The translations under genes and the position numbers were made by a program. A stretch of DNA of 64,000 nt from Thiothrix sp. (GTDB lineage Bacteria > Pseudomonadota > Gammaproteobacteria > Thiotrichales > Thiotrichaceae): assembly GCF_028714775.1 (NCBI RefSeq), contig NZ_JAQTLS010000001.1, positions 1-64,000 on the forward strand. The letters are read 5' to 3'. Shown here in pieces: positions 1-8,515 of the stretch (position 1 is the first letter of the stretch; each line of letters starts with the position of its first letter). The notes under the pieces are model-generated. The model saw nothing but the letters and a program-made list of their open reading frames with translations, was not told where the DNA came from and searched no databases.

Positions 1-1
1 C

Positions 2-904
2 GCTCAAGGCGCGACTGGTGCTACCGGCGCTCAAGGCGCTACCGGCGCTCAAGGCGCAACTGGTGCTCAAGGCGCTACCGGCGCTCAAGGCGCAACTGGT
101 GCTCAAGGCGCTACCGGCGCTACAGGTGCAACTGGCGCTCAAGGCGCTACCGGCGCTCAAGGTGCAACTGGCGCTACAGGCTGCACTGGCGCGACTGGTG
201 CTCAAGGTGCTACCGGCGCTCAAGGCGCAACTGGTGCTCAAGGTGCTACCGGCGCAACTGGTGCTACCGGCGCTCAAGGCGCTACTGGTGCTCAAGGCGC
301 TACCGGCGCTCAAGGTGCAACTGGTGCTCAAGGCGCTACCGGCGCTCAAGGCGCTCAAGGCGCTACCGGCGCTACCGGCGCTACCGGCGCTACCGGCGCT
401 CAAGGCGCAACTGGTGCAACTGGTGCTCAAGGCGCTACCGGCGCTCAAGGTGCAACTGGCGCTACAGGCTGCACTGGCGCGACTGGTGCTCAAGGTGCTA
501 CCGGCGCTCAAGGCGCTACCGGCGCTCAAGGCGCGACTGGTGCTCAAGGCGCTACCGGCGCTCAAGGCGCTACCGGCGCTCAAGGCGCAACTGGTGCTCA
601 AGGCGCTACCGGCGCTCAAGGTGCAACTGGTGCTCAAGGCGCTACCGGCGCTACAGGTGCAAGTGGTGCTCAAGGCGCTACCGGCGCTCAAGGTGCAACT
701 GGCGCGACTGGTGCTCAAGGTGCTACCGGCGCTCAAGGTGCAACTGGTGCAACTGGTGCTCAAGGCGCTACCGGCGCTCAAGGTGCTAACGGCTCCAACG
801 GTCAAGGCTTCATGGATTGGTTCGCCTGCAATGTTGGCGACATCAACCACGACTGCAAGATCAACGCAGCAGACGTTCAAGCATGGGTTCGCGGCTGGTG
901 CTAA
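2..904 (+). CDS. Collagen-like Gly-X-Y repeat protein with C-terminal dockerin-like Ca loop (5' end outside window)
   Basis: Read from base 2, the frame is open to a TAA at 902-904. About 260 residues consist of uninterrupted Gly-Ala-Gln and Gly-Ala-Thr triplets, the pattern of a bacterial collagen-like triple helix. Two triplets carry Cys (codons near 181 and 469). The repeat stops near base 790 and is followed by a 38-residue tail starting NGSNGQGF. The tail contains [17 protein letters not shown], which fits the spacing of a single dockerin/EF-hand-type calcium loop (D, N, D, K-I-N, D), and it ends in Trp-Cys. Such proteins are usually secreted trimeric surface filaments. The N-terminus, including any export signal, lies outside the window. 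Thr in the Y position resembles the O-glycosylated Bacillus BclA repeats. The repeat and frame are certain; the surface role is inferred. Confidence 0.85.
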   Translation, partial: AQGATGATGAQGATGAQGATGAQGATGAQGATGAQGATGATGATGAQGATGAQGATGATGCTGATGAQGATGAQGATGAQGATGATGATGAQGATGAQGATGAQGATGAQGATGAQGAQGATGATGATGATGAQGATGATGAQGATGAQGATGATGCTGATGAQGATGAQGATGAQGATGAQGATGAQGATGAQGATGAQGATGAQGATGAQGATGATGASGAQGATGAQGATGATGAQGATGAQGATGATGAQGATGAQGANGSNGQGFMDWFACNVGDINHDCKINAADVQAWVRGWC

Positions 905-922
905 TCAGCTCCCCGAACTAAT

Positions 923-962
923 AAAAGGCTCCGCAGGGTTCCCCCCTTGCGGGGCCTTTTTT
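923..962 (+). terminator. Rho-independent terminator after the collagen-like gene
   Basis: A G+C-rich stem (arms around GGCTCCGCAGGG and CCCTTGCGGGGCC) is followed directly by a run of T. It lies 18 bases after the collagen-like stop codon. Confidence 0.85.
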
Positions 963-1077
963 ATAGATGGACACAAGTATTAAAATGCTAGACCAACGGT
1001 AATTACCTCAATACATAAACCCTATAAACTTAAATACCGTCTAGCTCACAACATAAAAAATAGCAGGAGTTATATTC

Positions 1078-2385
1078 ATGCGTCTCAGTATTTTCACCCC
1101 AACACACCGCCCCATTTACCTTAACGACGCTTTTGAATCCCTACTGGAACAATCCTTTTCCGACTGGGAATGGGTCATCATCCCCAATAGCGCCAACGGC
1201 TCAACGGTAGAAATACCCAAGCACATCGCATCACACCCCCAAGTCAAAGTTATTCCAGCATCAACCGAACTTGCCAAACAAGGTATTGGCGCACTCAAAT
1301 TATTTGCCTGCCAGCAATGCAGCGGTGACTATTTCATTGAGTTAGACCACGATGACATCCTCACCCCCAACGCCCTCAAAGCCATTGACCAAGCCGCAAC
1401 AGACACCGGCTCTGGCTTTATTTACTCCGATTTCACCAACTTCTACCCTGATGGAAGCTGCCAGATTTTTGGTGAAGCCTATGGCTGGAAAAACTACCCC
1501 TTTGAATTCCGTGGGCACACTTACACCGCCATGCGTGCATTCGCCACCAATGCCTGTTCCTTGCACCTGATCTTCCATGCCCCCAACCATGTGCGGGTGT
1601 GGTCGCGGGATGCCTACTTTAAGGCGGGCGGACACGACCCTAAAATGCATGTGGTTGATGACCATGACTTGCTGTGCAGAACCTACCTGACCGGCGCGGC
1701 ATTCCACCACATTCCAGAGTGCCTGTATTTGTACCGGCTGCAAGAGGGCGATCAAAATTCCTACCTGCAAATGAACGACGACATCCAGCGTATGCAGCAG
1801 GAAGTATCCAACAAATACACTTACCAGCTCATTACCGAATGGTGTCGCCGCCATAACCACCCAATGATCAACCTCGGTCATCCGGCGGAATGCCCACCTG
1901 CCTACCAACAGGTAGCACTGGAAAATTCCCCCATCACTGGCGACCCACGCTACGGCATTCCGCTACCCGACAACTCCGTGGGATGCGTGCGGGCGGTTGA
2001 TTTTTTGCAGCACGTACAGCGCCACAGTACCTTGCCACATGCGCAAACACAGGAACCGAAACCGCTTTCAACCATTGAAATGATGAACGAAATCTATCGG
2101 GTATTGGTTCCCGGTGGCTGGCTGATTTCCAGCACGCCCTCAACTGATGGGCGCGGCGCATTCCAAGACCCAACCCACCAATCGTTTTGGAACGCCAACT
2201 CATTCTGGTACTACACGCAACGGGAACAAGCACGCCTTATCCCTGAAATAAATTGCCGATTCCAAGGCACACGCCTATGGCAGGCATTCCAAACAGATTG
2301 GCATAAGCAAAATAATATCCTTTATGTCCATGCCGATTTGGTTGCATTAAAAGGTCAGGAACAATCGGGATTAGTAACAATTTAA
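1078..2385 (+). CDS. Family 2 glycosyltransferase with C-terminal methyltransferase-like region
   Basis: The 435-residue protein begins MRLSIFTPTHRP, the usual start of a GT-A fold family 2 glycosyltransferase. An acidic metal/nucleotide-sugar motif (ELDHDDILTP) lies near residue 85 and a second acidic cluster (VVDDHDLLCR) near 195. From about residue 263 the sequence changes to a class I methyltransferase-like half: a GDPRYGIPLPDNSV segment, then EIYRVLVPGGWLISSTPS, like the post-motif region of Methyltransf_11 proteins. The classical glycine-rich SAM loop is not obvious. AGGAG sits about 10 bases before the ATG. The gene lies between two repeat-protein genes, so it may glycosylate (and possibly methylate) one of them; that link is inference. 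The GT2 assignment is secure, the methyltransferase activity less so. Confidence 0.8.
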   Translation: MRLSIFTPTHRPIYLNDAFESLLEQSFSDWEWVIIPNSANGSTVEIPKHIASHPQVKVIPASTELAKQGIGALKLFACQQCSGDYFIELDHDDILTPNALKAIDQAATDTGSGFIYSDFTNFYPDGSCQIFGEAYGWKNYPFEFRGHTYTAMRAFATNACSLHLIFHAPNHVRVWSRDAYFKAGGHDPKMHVVDDHDLLCRTYLTGAAFHHIPECLYLYRLQEGDQNSYLQMNDDIQRMQQEVSNKYTYQLITEWCRRHNHPMINLGHPAECPPAYQQVALENSPITGDPRYGIPLPDNSVGCVRAVDFLQHVQRHSTLPHAQTQEPKPLSTIEMMNEIYRVLVPGGWLISSTPSTDGRGAFQDPTHQSFWNANSFWYYTQREQARLIPEINCRFQGTRLWQAFQTDWHKQNNILYVHADLVALKGQEQSGLVTI

Positions 2386-2550
2386 CGCAATTGATTCCAG
2401 CCTTATCGTGGAAATTCACCCGTTCATCTTTGAAGAACAACCGGGCGGGATTCAATAAACCTACTATCCAAGGCAGGTTTGCCAATGTTAACAAACCTGC
2501 CATTTAAGTCGAAAATATCGCGATTTGCTCTGTCTATAAAGGAATATACG

Positions 2551-3438
2551 ATGTGTACTTCAATCTCAAATAACCCGACCAACACATGCAGCACCAATAA
2601 CACCCCTACTCGCCCCACGCCAACAGGAAACCAAGGCAATTGCTTTTCCAGTGCCCTGAGCCATGGTTGCGGCAGCCCTTCAAGCCTCGTGCAAAACTTG
2701 CTCCACCGCATCTGTGGCAATGGCAACTCCGGTAACAACGGTGGCAACTCAGGCGGCTGCGGCACTGGTAGTACCGGCGGCAGCACCGGCGGCAGCACTG
2801 GTGGTTGCGGCACTGGCAATACTGGTGGCAGCACCGGCGGTTGCGGAACTACTGGCAGCACGGGTAGCGGTAGCCACACTAATAGCAGCACTGGCATCAC
2901 TTACGACAGCGGCAACTACGGCACTGTCAGCCCCGGCGGTACTGTCTGCTCCACTGGGACAGGAACTTGCGGCACGGGTAGCACAGGTGGAAGCACTGGA
3001 ACTGGTAGCACAGGTGGTAGCTGTGGTACTGGCAGCACTGGCGGAAGCACCGGCACTGGCAGCACAGGTGGCAGTTGCGGCACTAACGACTCACACGGCA
3101 ATGCTGGTGGTTCCCACAACAATGGCAACTCCAACAACGGTTGCGGTACTGGCAATTCACATGGAAATGCTGGCGGTTCCCACAACAATGGCTCCAACAA
3201 TGGTTGCGGTACTGGCAACTCACACGGCAATGCTGGTGGCTCCCACAACGGCGGCAACTCCAACAACGGTTGCGGTACTGGCAATTCACACGGCAATGCT
3301 GGTGGCTCCCACAACAATGGCAACTCCAACAACGGTTGCGGTACTGGCAATTCACACGGGAATGCTGGCGGCAATTCCAACAGTGGTTGCGGCAGCAGCG
3401 GACACACGCCTACCCGTGGCTGGGGCATCTGCGGCTAA
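2551..3438 (+). CDS. Gly/Ser/Cys/Asn/His-rich tandem-repeat protein
   Basis: The start at 2551 is chosen because AAAGGA lies 7-8 bases upstream; an in-frame ATG at 2479 has no ribosome-binding site. The product is 295 residues. The first 60 residues are Asn/Thr/Ser/Cys-rich with a short helical segment (LVQNLLHRICG). Then come GGSTGG/GCGTG repeats and, from about 3080 to 3390, a repeat of about 21 residues (CGTGNSHGNAGGSHNNGNSN) in four to five copies. Each copy has one Cys and two His. I see no signal peptide or membrane segment. The composition suits a disulfide-cross-linked or metal-binding structural protein; the Cys-Gly-rich sheath material of Leptothrix/Sphaerotilus is a loose analogy. 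No family was recognised. Confidence 0.75.
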   Translation: MCTSISNNPTNTCSTNNTPTRPTPTGNQGNCFSSALSHGCGSPSSLVQNLLHRICGNGNSGNNGGNSGGCGTGSTGGSTGGSTGGCGTGNTGGSTGGCGTTGSTGSGSHTNSSTGITYDSGNYGTVSPGGTVCSTGTGTCGTGSTGGSTGTGSTGGSCGTGSTGGSTGTGSTGGSCGTNDSHGNAGGSHNNGNSNNGCGTGNSHGNAGGSHNNGSNNGCGTGNSHGNAGGSHNGGNSNNGCGTGNSHGNAGGSHNNGNSNNGCGTGNSHGNAGGNSNSGCGSSGHTPTRGWGICG

Positions 3439-3466
3439 GTTAGTTAGCCCACTGCATCACCCATCA

Positions 3467-3494
3467 AGAGCCTGCCTACGCAGGCTCTTTTTTT
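3467..3494 (+). terminator. Rho-independent terminator after the Gly/Cys repeat gene
   Basis: AGAGCCTGC and GCAGGCTCT form a perfect 9-bp stem with a 4-base loop, followed by seven T residues. Confidence 0.9.
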
Positions 3495-3551
3495 ATGCCA
3501 TACGTCCAATATCTCCATTAAAATGCGCTTTTGCCAACAGCGAACAACCTA

Positions 3552-3848
3552 ATGGAAGAAGCACTCCCCCTAACTGACCGCCTGAACTTAGAAACAGCCC
3601 GCATCACTTGGCCTGAATTGGAACGCTATTTCGCAGGCGGACGGGTCATTCATGTGGTAGCCGCATTGGATTTGATCGAAGTCGCGGCAGGCTTTGCCGC
3701 AGATAACAGCACGGCAGTACAGCAGTGGCTAAGCACACAACAAATTAGTAAATTGTCAGATGATAATGCGCGGGATTGGGTGGATCGCCAGCCAGAACTG
3801 TGGGCGGTAGTAGTTGCACCGTGGGTATTGGTGCAGGAACGGGATTAG
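3552..3848 (+). CDS. DUF2288 family protein
   Basis: A small soluble protein of 98 residues from the ATG at 3552; a TTG at 3531 would add seven. It resembles DUF2288 proteins of gammaproteobacteria and cyanobacteria: ARITWPELERYFAGG, a central LDLIEVAAGFA segment and a C-terminal W-x-V-V-V-A-P-W-V-L-V-Q stretch. No catalytic motif is visible and the biochemical role of the family is unknown to me. It is a single gene between a terminator and the convergent acs gene. Neither candidate start has a convincing ribosome-binding site. Confidence 0.7.
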   Translation: MEEALPLTDRLNLETARITWPELERYFAGGRVIHVVAALDLIEVAAGFAADNSTAVQQWLSTQQISKLSDDNARDWVDRQPELWAVVVAPWVLVQERD

Positions 3849-3865
3849 AAAACCCCTACTCCAAC

Positions 3866-3892
3866 CTCTCCCCCGCGAAGCGGGCGAGAGGC
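3866..3892. repeat. Palindromic REP-like hairpin between DUF2288 gene and acs
   Basis: CCTCTCCCCCGC and GCGGGCGAGAGG form a long G+C-rich hairpin around GAA in the 63-bp gap between convergent stop codons. It resembles the C-run/G-run palindrome at 33248-33297. It could also help terminate acs on the minus strand, where a short T-run follows about 13 bases later. Confidence 0.5.
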
Positions 3893-3911
3893 TATAGCAA
3901 GCAAACGGGGT

Positions 3912-5858
3912 TTACTTGTTTTCGCGGTTGCCGATCAGGTTATCAACAACACTTGGGTCAGCCAGCGTGGAGGTATCGCCCAGACCGTCAACTTCGTTCG
4001 CAGCAATCTTACGCAGGATACGGCGCATGATTTTACCGGAGCGGGTTTTTGGCAGGCCAGGTGCCCACTGGATAATGTTGACCTTAGCAATTGGGCCGAT
4101 TTCCTTACGTACCAGATTGTTCAGCTCAACTTTCAGCTCATCCGTGCCTTCTTCGCCCGCCATCAGGGTGACGTAAGCGTAGATGCCTTGACCTGTCAGT
4201 TCATGTGGGTAGCCAACGACTGCCGCTTCCGCCACTTTCGGATGCAGTACCAGTGCAGATTCGATTTCTGCCGTACCCAAACGGTGACCGGAAATGTTGA
4301 GTACGTCATCGACGCGCCCAGTGATCCAGTAGTAACCGTCTTCGTCACGGCGAGCACCGTCACCTGTGAAGTAGTAGCCCGGATACATGGCGAAATAGGT
4401 TTCAAAGAAACGCTTGTGGTCGCCGTATACGGTACGCATCATGGAAGGCCACGGCGCTTTGATCGCCAAGAAACCTTCGGCTGGGCAGCCTTCGATTTCT
4501 TCACCTTTTTCATCCAGCAGGCAAGGTTGCACGCCGAAGAATGGGGTGGTAGCAGAACCCGGTTTCAGCGCAGTTACGCCCGGCAGCGGGGTCAGCATGT
4601 GTGCGCCGGTTTCAGTCTGCCACCAAGTGTCCACGATTGGGCAACGGTTGCGGCCTACTACACGGTTGTACCAGTGCCATGCTTCTGGGTTGATCGGTTC
4701 ACCAACCGTACCCAACAGGCGCAGTTTGCTCAGTTTGGCGCGGTCAACAAACGCTTCGCCCATGCCCATCAGCATACGGATCGCAGTTGGCGCAGTGTAG
4801 AAAATGGAAACGTCATGCTTGTCGCACACATCCCAGAAACGCCCAGCATCTGGGTAAGTTGGGATGCCTTCAAACATCAGCGACGTTGCGCCGTTCGCCA
4901 GTGGGCCGTAAACGATGTAGGAGTGGCCTGTTACCCAACCTACGTCAGCCGTACACCAGTAAACTTCGCCGTCTTTATAGTCAAATACGGTTTTGTGGGT
5001 CATTGCCGCTTGCAGCAAGTAGCCGCCAGTGGTGTGCAATGCGCCTTTAGGCTTACCTGTGGAACCGGAAGTGTAAAGGATGAAGAGTGGGTCATCAGCA
5101 TCCATGTCTTCTGGTTCACAAACCGCATCAGCCGCAGCCATCGCGTCGTGATACCAGATGTCACGGTTGTCATTCCACTTAACTGGGTCGCCACCGCGTT
5201 GGACAACGATACAAGTGTGGACAGTTGGGCACTGATCCATCGCTTTATCGGCGTTGCCTTTCAATGGCACTTTTTTGCCACCGCGCATGGATTGGTCGGA
5301 AGTAATGACCACGGCGCATTCCGCATCTTGGATACGGTCACGCAGTGCATCCGGGGAGAAACCACCGAATACGATAGAATGCATCGCACCGATACGGGCG
5401 CAAGCCAGCATTGCAACGGCTGCTTCCGGGATCATCGGCAGGTAGATGGAAACACGGTCGCCCTTTTTCACCCCACGGCCTTTCAGCACGTTAGCGAATT
5501 TGGATACCTCTGCGTGCAATTCACGGTAAGTGATTTTGCGGTCTTCGTTCGGGTTGTCGCCTTCCCAAATGATCGCCACTTGGTCGCCACGAGTGTCGAG
5601 GTGACGGTCAAGGCAGTTGTAGGAAACGTTCAGTTTACCGCCAGTGAACCAGTTGATGTGCAGGTCATCGGCGGCAAAACTCCAGTCGAGTACCTTGTCC
5701 CATTTTTTGGACCAGCTCAGGTATTTTTCGGCCTGTTCGCCCCAGAAACCAGCCGGATCATCAACAGACTGTTGATACATGGCAGCATATTGTTCTGCGT
5801 TGATATTGGCCTGTGCTGCAAATTCGGCGGGGACAGGAAAGGTTTTTACTTCGGACAT
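3912..5858 (-). CDS. acs: Acetyl-CoA synthetase
   Basis: AMP-forming acetate-CoA ligase of 648 residues, the normal family length. It converts acetate, ATP and CoA to acetyl-CoA. The P-loop-like A3 motif [11 protein letters not shown] lies near residue 260, the hinge and adenylate motif region ([19 protein letters not shown]) near 500, and the C-terminal [14 protein letters not shown] holds the catalytic Lys that the Pat/CobB acetylation system modifies in this family. GAGGAG lies about 8 bases upstream of the ATG. The 150-bp upstream gap before the TtcA-like stop presumably holds its promoter, and the gene appears monocistronic. The assignment is very secure. Confidence 0.97.
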   Translation of the reverse strand: MSEVKTFPVPAEFAAQANINAEQYAAMYQQSVDDPAGFWGEQAEKYLSWSKKWDKVLDWSFAADDLHINWFTGGKLNVSYNCLDRHLDTRGDQVAIIWEGDNPNEDRKITYRELHAEVSKFANVLKGRGVKKGDRVSIYLPMIPEAAVAMLACARIGAMHSIVFGGFSPDALRDRIQDAECAVVITSDQSMRGGKKVPLKGNADKAMDQCPTVHTCIVVQRGGDPVKWNDNRDIWYHDAMAAADAVCEPEDMDADDPLFILYTSGSTGKPKGALHTTGGYLLQAAMTHKTVFDYKDGEVYWCTADVGWVTGHSYIVYGPLANGATSLMFEGIPTYPDAGRFWDVCDKHDVSIFYTAPTAIRMLMGMGEAFVDRAKLSKLRLLGTVGEPINPEAWHWYNRVVGRNRCPIVDTWWQTETGAHMLTPLPGVTALKPGSATTPFFGVQPCLLDEKGEEIEGCPAEGFLAIKAPWPSMMRTVYGDHKRFFETYFAMYPGYYFTGDGARRDEDGYYWITGRVDDVLNISGHRLGTAEIESALVLHPKVAEAAVVGYPHELTGQGIYAYVTLMAGEEGTDELKVELNNLVRKEIGPIAKVNIIQWAPGLPKTRSGKIMRRILRKIAANEVDGLGDTSTLADPSVVDNLIGNRENK

Positions 5859-6008
5859 TATTGTAGACTCCTCAATCTAGTCGCGTAACTCTCTATCTCT
5901 ACAGTTCTGTGATGCCGCAGGCTATGTGTAATTGTTGTGACCGTATCTTCATATAATAAGCAGCCAGTGTCCAGCCACACGGACAAAAAACCTAAGATTG
6001 TCGACAAT

Positions 6009-6755
6009 TCATGTGTTTTCCAGCCCTACACGCATCAAAGGCTGCATAGCTGTCAACAGGCTTTTAAACATATTCGGGTTTTGGCGCTCTTCTGCCGCCA
6101 ACAATTCCTTCATATGCTGGCGCTGGGTGGGCATATCGAAACACATTGGGCAGTTTTCCACGATCACTGGCAACGCCGCAGCCTTAGCAAAATCTGCCGT
6201 TTGGCGTTCGCGCACCAACACCAGCGGACGGATCACCCGTAAATCCCCAGCATCAATACGGTAATGTGCCTTCATGGTTTTCAGCCGCCCACCGTGAAAC
6301 GCCGACATGAGGAAACTTTCCGCCAGATCGTCCAGATGTTGCGCCAATGCCAGCACGTTGTAACCGTGTTCACGCGCCGTGCGGTACATCAAGCCCCGTT
6401 TCATGCGCGAACAAAAGGCACAGTAGGAATCGTTATCCATGTGCGTTTCCGCCAGCTCCACAATCGGCTCACGCACGTAGTGGTAGGGAACGCCAAGGCT
6501 TTCCATGTACGGAATCAGCGCGGAGGGGTCGAAACTGTCCGACTGCGGGTCAATGGTGACGGCAGCAAACTCAAAGCGGATCGGCGCATGGCGTTGGAAA
6601 TGGCGCAAAATGTGCAGCAGCGCCAGCGAATCCTTTCCGCCGGACAAACCCAACAGGATGCGGTCGCCCGCGCGGATGAGTTGGTAATCGCCAATGGCTT
6701 TGCCAACTTGGCGTAGCAGGGATTTGGGCGGGCTGACGAAGGCGGTTGGAGCCAC
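6009..6755 (-). CDS. TtcA-like PP-loop ATPase (tRNA 2-thiolation family)
   Basis: A 248-residue protein with the adenylating PP-loop SGGKDSLALLHIL near residues 38-50. A C-x-x-C motif (YCAFCSRMKRG) lies near 132 and a further Cys pair (ENCPMC) near 205. The GHHRDD-type element of TtcA appears here as AQHLDDLAESFLMSAFHGG. TtcA uses this PP-loop plus three Cys that bind an Fe-S cluster to make 2-thiocytidine at tRNA position 32. The protein is shorter than E. coli TtcA (about 310 residues) and divergent, so it may be a TtcA paralogue with another RNA or sulfur-transfer target. It is preceded on the same strand by the ligase gene 51 bp upstream. Confidence 0.75.
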   Translation of the reverse strand: MAPTAFVSPPKSLLRQVGKAIGDYQLIRAGDRILLGLSGGKDSLALLHILRHFQRHAPIRFEFAAVTIDPQSDSFDPSALIPYMESLGVPYHYVREPIVELAETHMDNDSYCAFCSRMKRGLMYRTAREHGYNVLALAQHLDDLAESFLMSAFHGGRLKTMKAHYRIDAGDLRVIRPLVLVRERQTADFAKAAALPVIVENCPMCFDMPTQRQHMKELLAAEERQNPNMFKSLLTAMQPLMRVGLENT

Positions 6756-6806
6756 GTTGTACTCACTTTCAGACAGGGTTTAAAAGCGTATTAACATATC
6801 GCCCAA

Positions 6807-8216
6807 TCAGGACGAACACAACAACTGCTCCCAATTCTCGACCACAATCCGCCCACGTATCCAAAACCTCGGATGACCATCATCCAGCGCATGGAATCCT
6901 GTCACCGCCACATCATCTCCCATTACCCCCGACCAACTGACGCCGGTGAATGCCGCCAGAAATAATGCAGGCAGCAATAACAATGCTGCTCCCCATACCG
7001 GGATAGGCATTCTTTCCACCTGCGGCGTCCATTTACGCCACAACCCCACCGCCACTGCCAATACCAGCGTCATGTAAATCAAACTGACTGGCATTACCAA
7101 GAAACCATCCACCAAACCGCCAACGGATACCGCTCCGGCAGAAGCAGCAATAGGCACTGCCAATGGCGCACGCCCAACTGCATCAACCTGTACACATTGC
7201 CTCCAGCGGATAATTCCCCTTATTGCCGCAACAGCGAGTAACAACGTAAAAGGCATTCCCCATTCAGCCATCAACTGCACCACATAGTTATGGGGATGCG
7301 CCGCAATATCAGAAACACCCTGCACGGCAGTGGACATAGGCCCCGCCCCCCATAAAGGATGCGCTAACATCAACCTAGCTGCATCCAACCACAAGGTTAT
7401 CCGGTCATGTGATGAAGCCACATCCCGCCCAACAGACTGCGCCAGCATCGCCGTCATCTTATCGGCATTTCCAAGCCATTCTGGCAAAACAAATGCCATT
7501 AAATAGTACACCCCAAACCCTAGCGCAGCCGTCGGTACACAATATTGCAAGTAACGCCACCCATACCCTCTGGCTACCCATGCCACAACTGGCACACTCA
7601 CCAGCATCCCCAAAACGAATGCCCGTGTTCCTGTCAAAAACTCAAATCCCCAACCAAGACTCAGGACAGCAACAATGGCATAGCGGTAAGGCAAACGCTC
7701 ATGCGTCACCAACACCCCTAACACAAAAGGTATTGTCCACAGCAAAAACTGACCATAAAACCGGACATTGGAAAAACCGTCTACCAATGCGAAAGCATCC
7801 AACTCAGCCCCTGTCGCCATCACAAAGACATAGTTGGTCAGATTACGGGTAAGGTAAAACGCTTGGATCAGCGTAAAAAATACCGCCAGTACTGTCATGT
7901 CCCGCCGACTAACTTCGGAAAGGAGCGTTACTGCCAACAACACGACTGAAAACAACAGAGAAAACTCGACCAGCGACCAGACCGCAATGGGGGAAAACAC
8001 CACCTGCAAACCACCATACACATACAACCCTACGAGTCCCCACAGCGCCCTACGCGACAACCGCGCGAACCAGATGCTGGCACTGAGCGCTACAGCCACC
8101 ATTACCGTGCTGATAAGACGTTGTGAATCGTGGTAAGGAGCCGCCAACTCAAAGGGCAGCACTGTAAGCATCAGCAAACAGAAGAAAATTAGGGCAAGCA
8201 ACACATTGCGCATCAT
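6807..8216 (-). CDS. O-antigen ligase / PglL-like O-oligosaccharyltransferase
   Basis: A polytopic inner-membrane protein with roughly ten to twelve hydrophobic segments and a large periplasmic loop carrying SHDRITLWLDAARLMLAHPLWGAG and AAHPHNYVVQLMAEWG. These are the Wzy_C-type landmarks in which the H-N motif is functionally important. The family transfers lipid-linked glycans to lipid A (WaaL), to polymer (Wzy) or to proteins (PglL/TfpW). The start at 8216 (tandem ATG) has GAG about 8 bases upstream and a hydrophobic N-terminus; a longer reading to 8330 has no ribosome-binding site. The gene is divergent from the pilins across about 300 bp, which favours a pilin glycosylase, but that is inference. 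Confidence 0.8.
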   Translation of the reverse strand: MMRNVLLALIFFCLLMLTVLPFELAAPYHDSQRLISTVMVAVALSASIWFARLSRRALWGLVGLYVYGGLQVVFSPIAVWSLVEFSLLFSVVLLAVTLLSEVSRRDMTVLAVFFTLIQAFYLTRNLTNYVFVMATGAELDAFALVDGFSNVRFYGQFLLWTIPFVLGVLVTHERLPYRYAIVAVLSLGWGFEFLTGTRAFVLGMLVSVPVVAWVARGYGWRYLQYCVPTAALGFGVYYLMAFVLPEWLGNADKMTAMLAQSVGRDVASSHDRITLWLDAARLMLAHPLWGAGPMSTAVQGVSDIAAHPHNYVVQLMAEWGMPFTLLLAVAAIRGIIRWRQCVQVDAVGRAPLAVPIAASAGAVSVGGLVDGFLVMPVSLIYMTLVLAVAVGLWRKWTPQVERMPIPVWGAALLLLPALFLAAFTGVSWSGVMGDDVAVTGFHALDDGHPRFWIRGRIVVENWEQLLCSS

Positions 8217-8431
8217 AACAACTCTTTTAATTATTATTGGTTGAGCGCAAAACTCTACCATAACACCCGCTTGCCATACAGCCGAAATAACAACCAAACC
8301 ACCAATGCCCACACGGACTGTCAGTGTCACAACCTATCAACATGCTGTCAAAATCTGACAAAGGGATTACCCAAAACCCACCAAAAACACCGAAAATCCA
8401 GAAAACCGAACCGCTAATCATCGACAGGAAC

Positions 8432-8449
8432 TTGGCACGTATTCTGCAT
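8432..8449 (+). promoter_or_regulatory. Sigma-54 (-24/-12) promoter of the major pilin gene
   Basis: TTGGCACGTATTCTGCAT matches the TGGCAC-N5-TTGC consensus, with GG at 8434-8435 and GC at 8446-8447 separated by exactly ten bases. It lies about 70 bases before the pilin start. RpoN/PilR-dependent control of pilA is established in Pseudomonas and others. A sigma-54 activator is encoded at 61378-62328. Confidence 0.75.
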
Positions 8450-8515
8450 TACTCAGTGTGTCTTCAGGACATTAAATAAAACCCCAACTAATCCTAATAA
8501 TAAGGAATGATTCAA

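Noticed and set aside
1-800. Possible CRISPR array or satellite
   Set aside because: The repeat has a continuous 9-base period without unique spacers and is in frame as collagen triplets.
18-983. Leu/Pro/Ala/Lys-rich 321-residue reading frame over the collagen repeat
   Set aside because: It is the shifted frame of the 9-base repeat; the frame starting at base 2 gives perfect Gly-X-Y collagen and a sensible unique tail, and it ends just before the terminator.
1116-2233. Several open frames antisense to the glycosyltransferase gene
   Set aside because: They mirror a clear GT2 gene and have no domains or start signals.
3080-3400. Possible CRISPR-like spaced repeats (about 63 bp)
   Set aside because: The units are contiguous coding repeats of about 21 residues with no spacers.
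2663-3577. Ala/Val/Thr-rich frame overlapping the Gly/Cys repeat gene
   Set aside because: Alternative frame of a low-complexity repeat; the frame from 2551 has the ribosome-binding site and stops just before the terminator.
4188-5888. Long open frame (566 codons) antisense to acs
   Set aside because: Shadow of a strongly conserved gene with biased third positions; no ribosome-binding site or recognisable domain.
5998-6009. 12-bp palindrome ATTGTCGACAAT upstream of acs as an operator
   Set aside because: Perfect but short; no second copy or known regulator match, so it was not listed as a feature.
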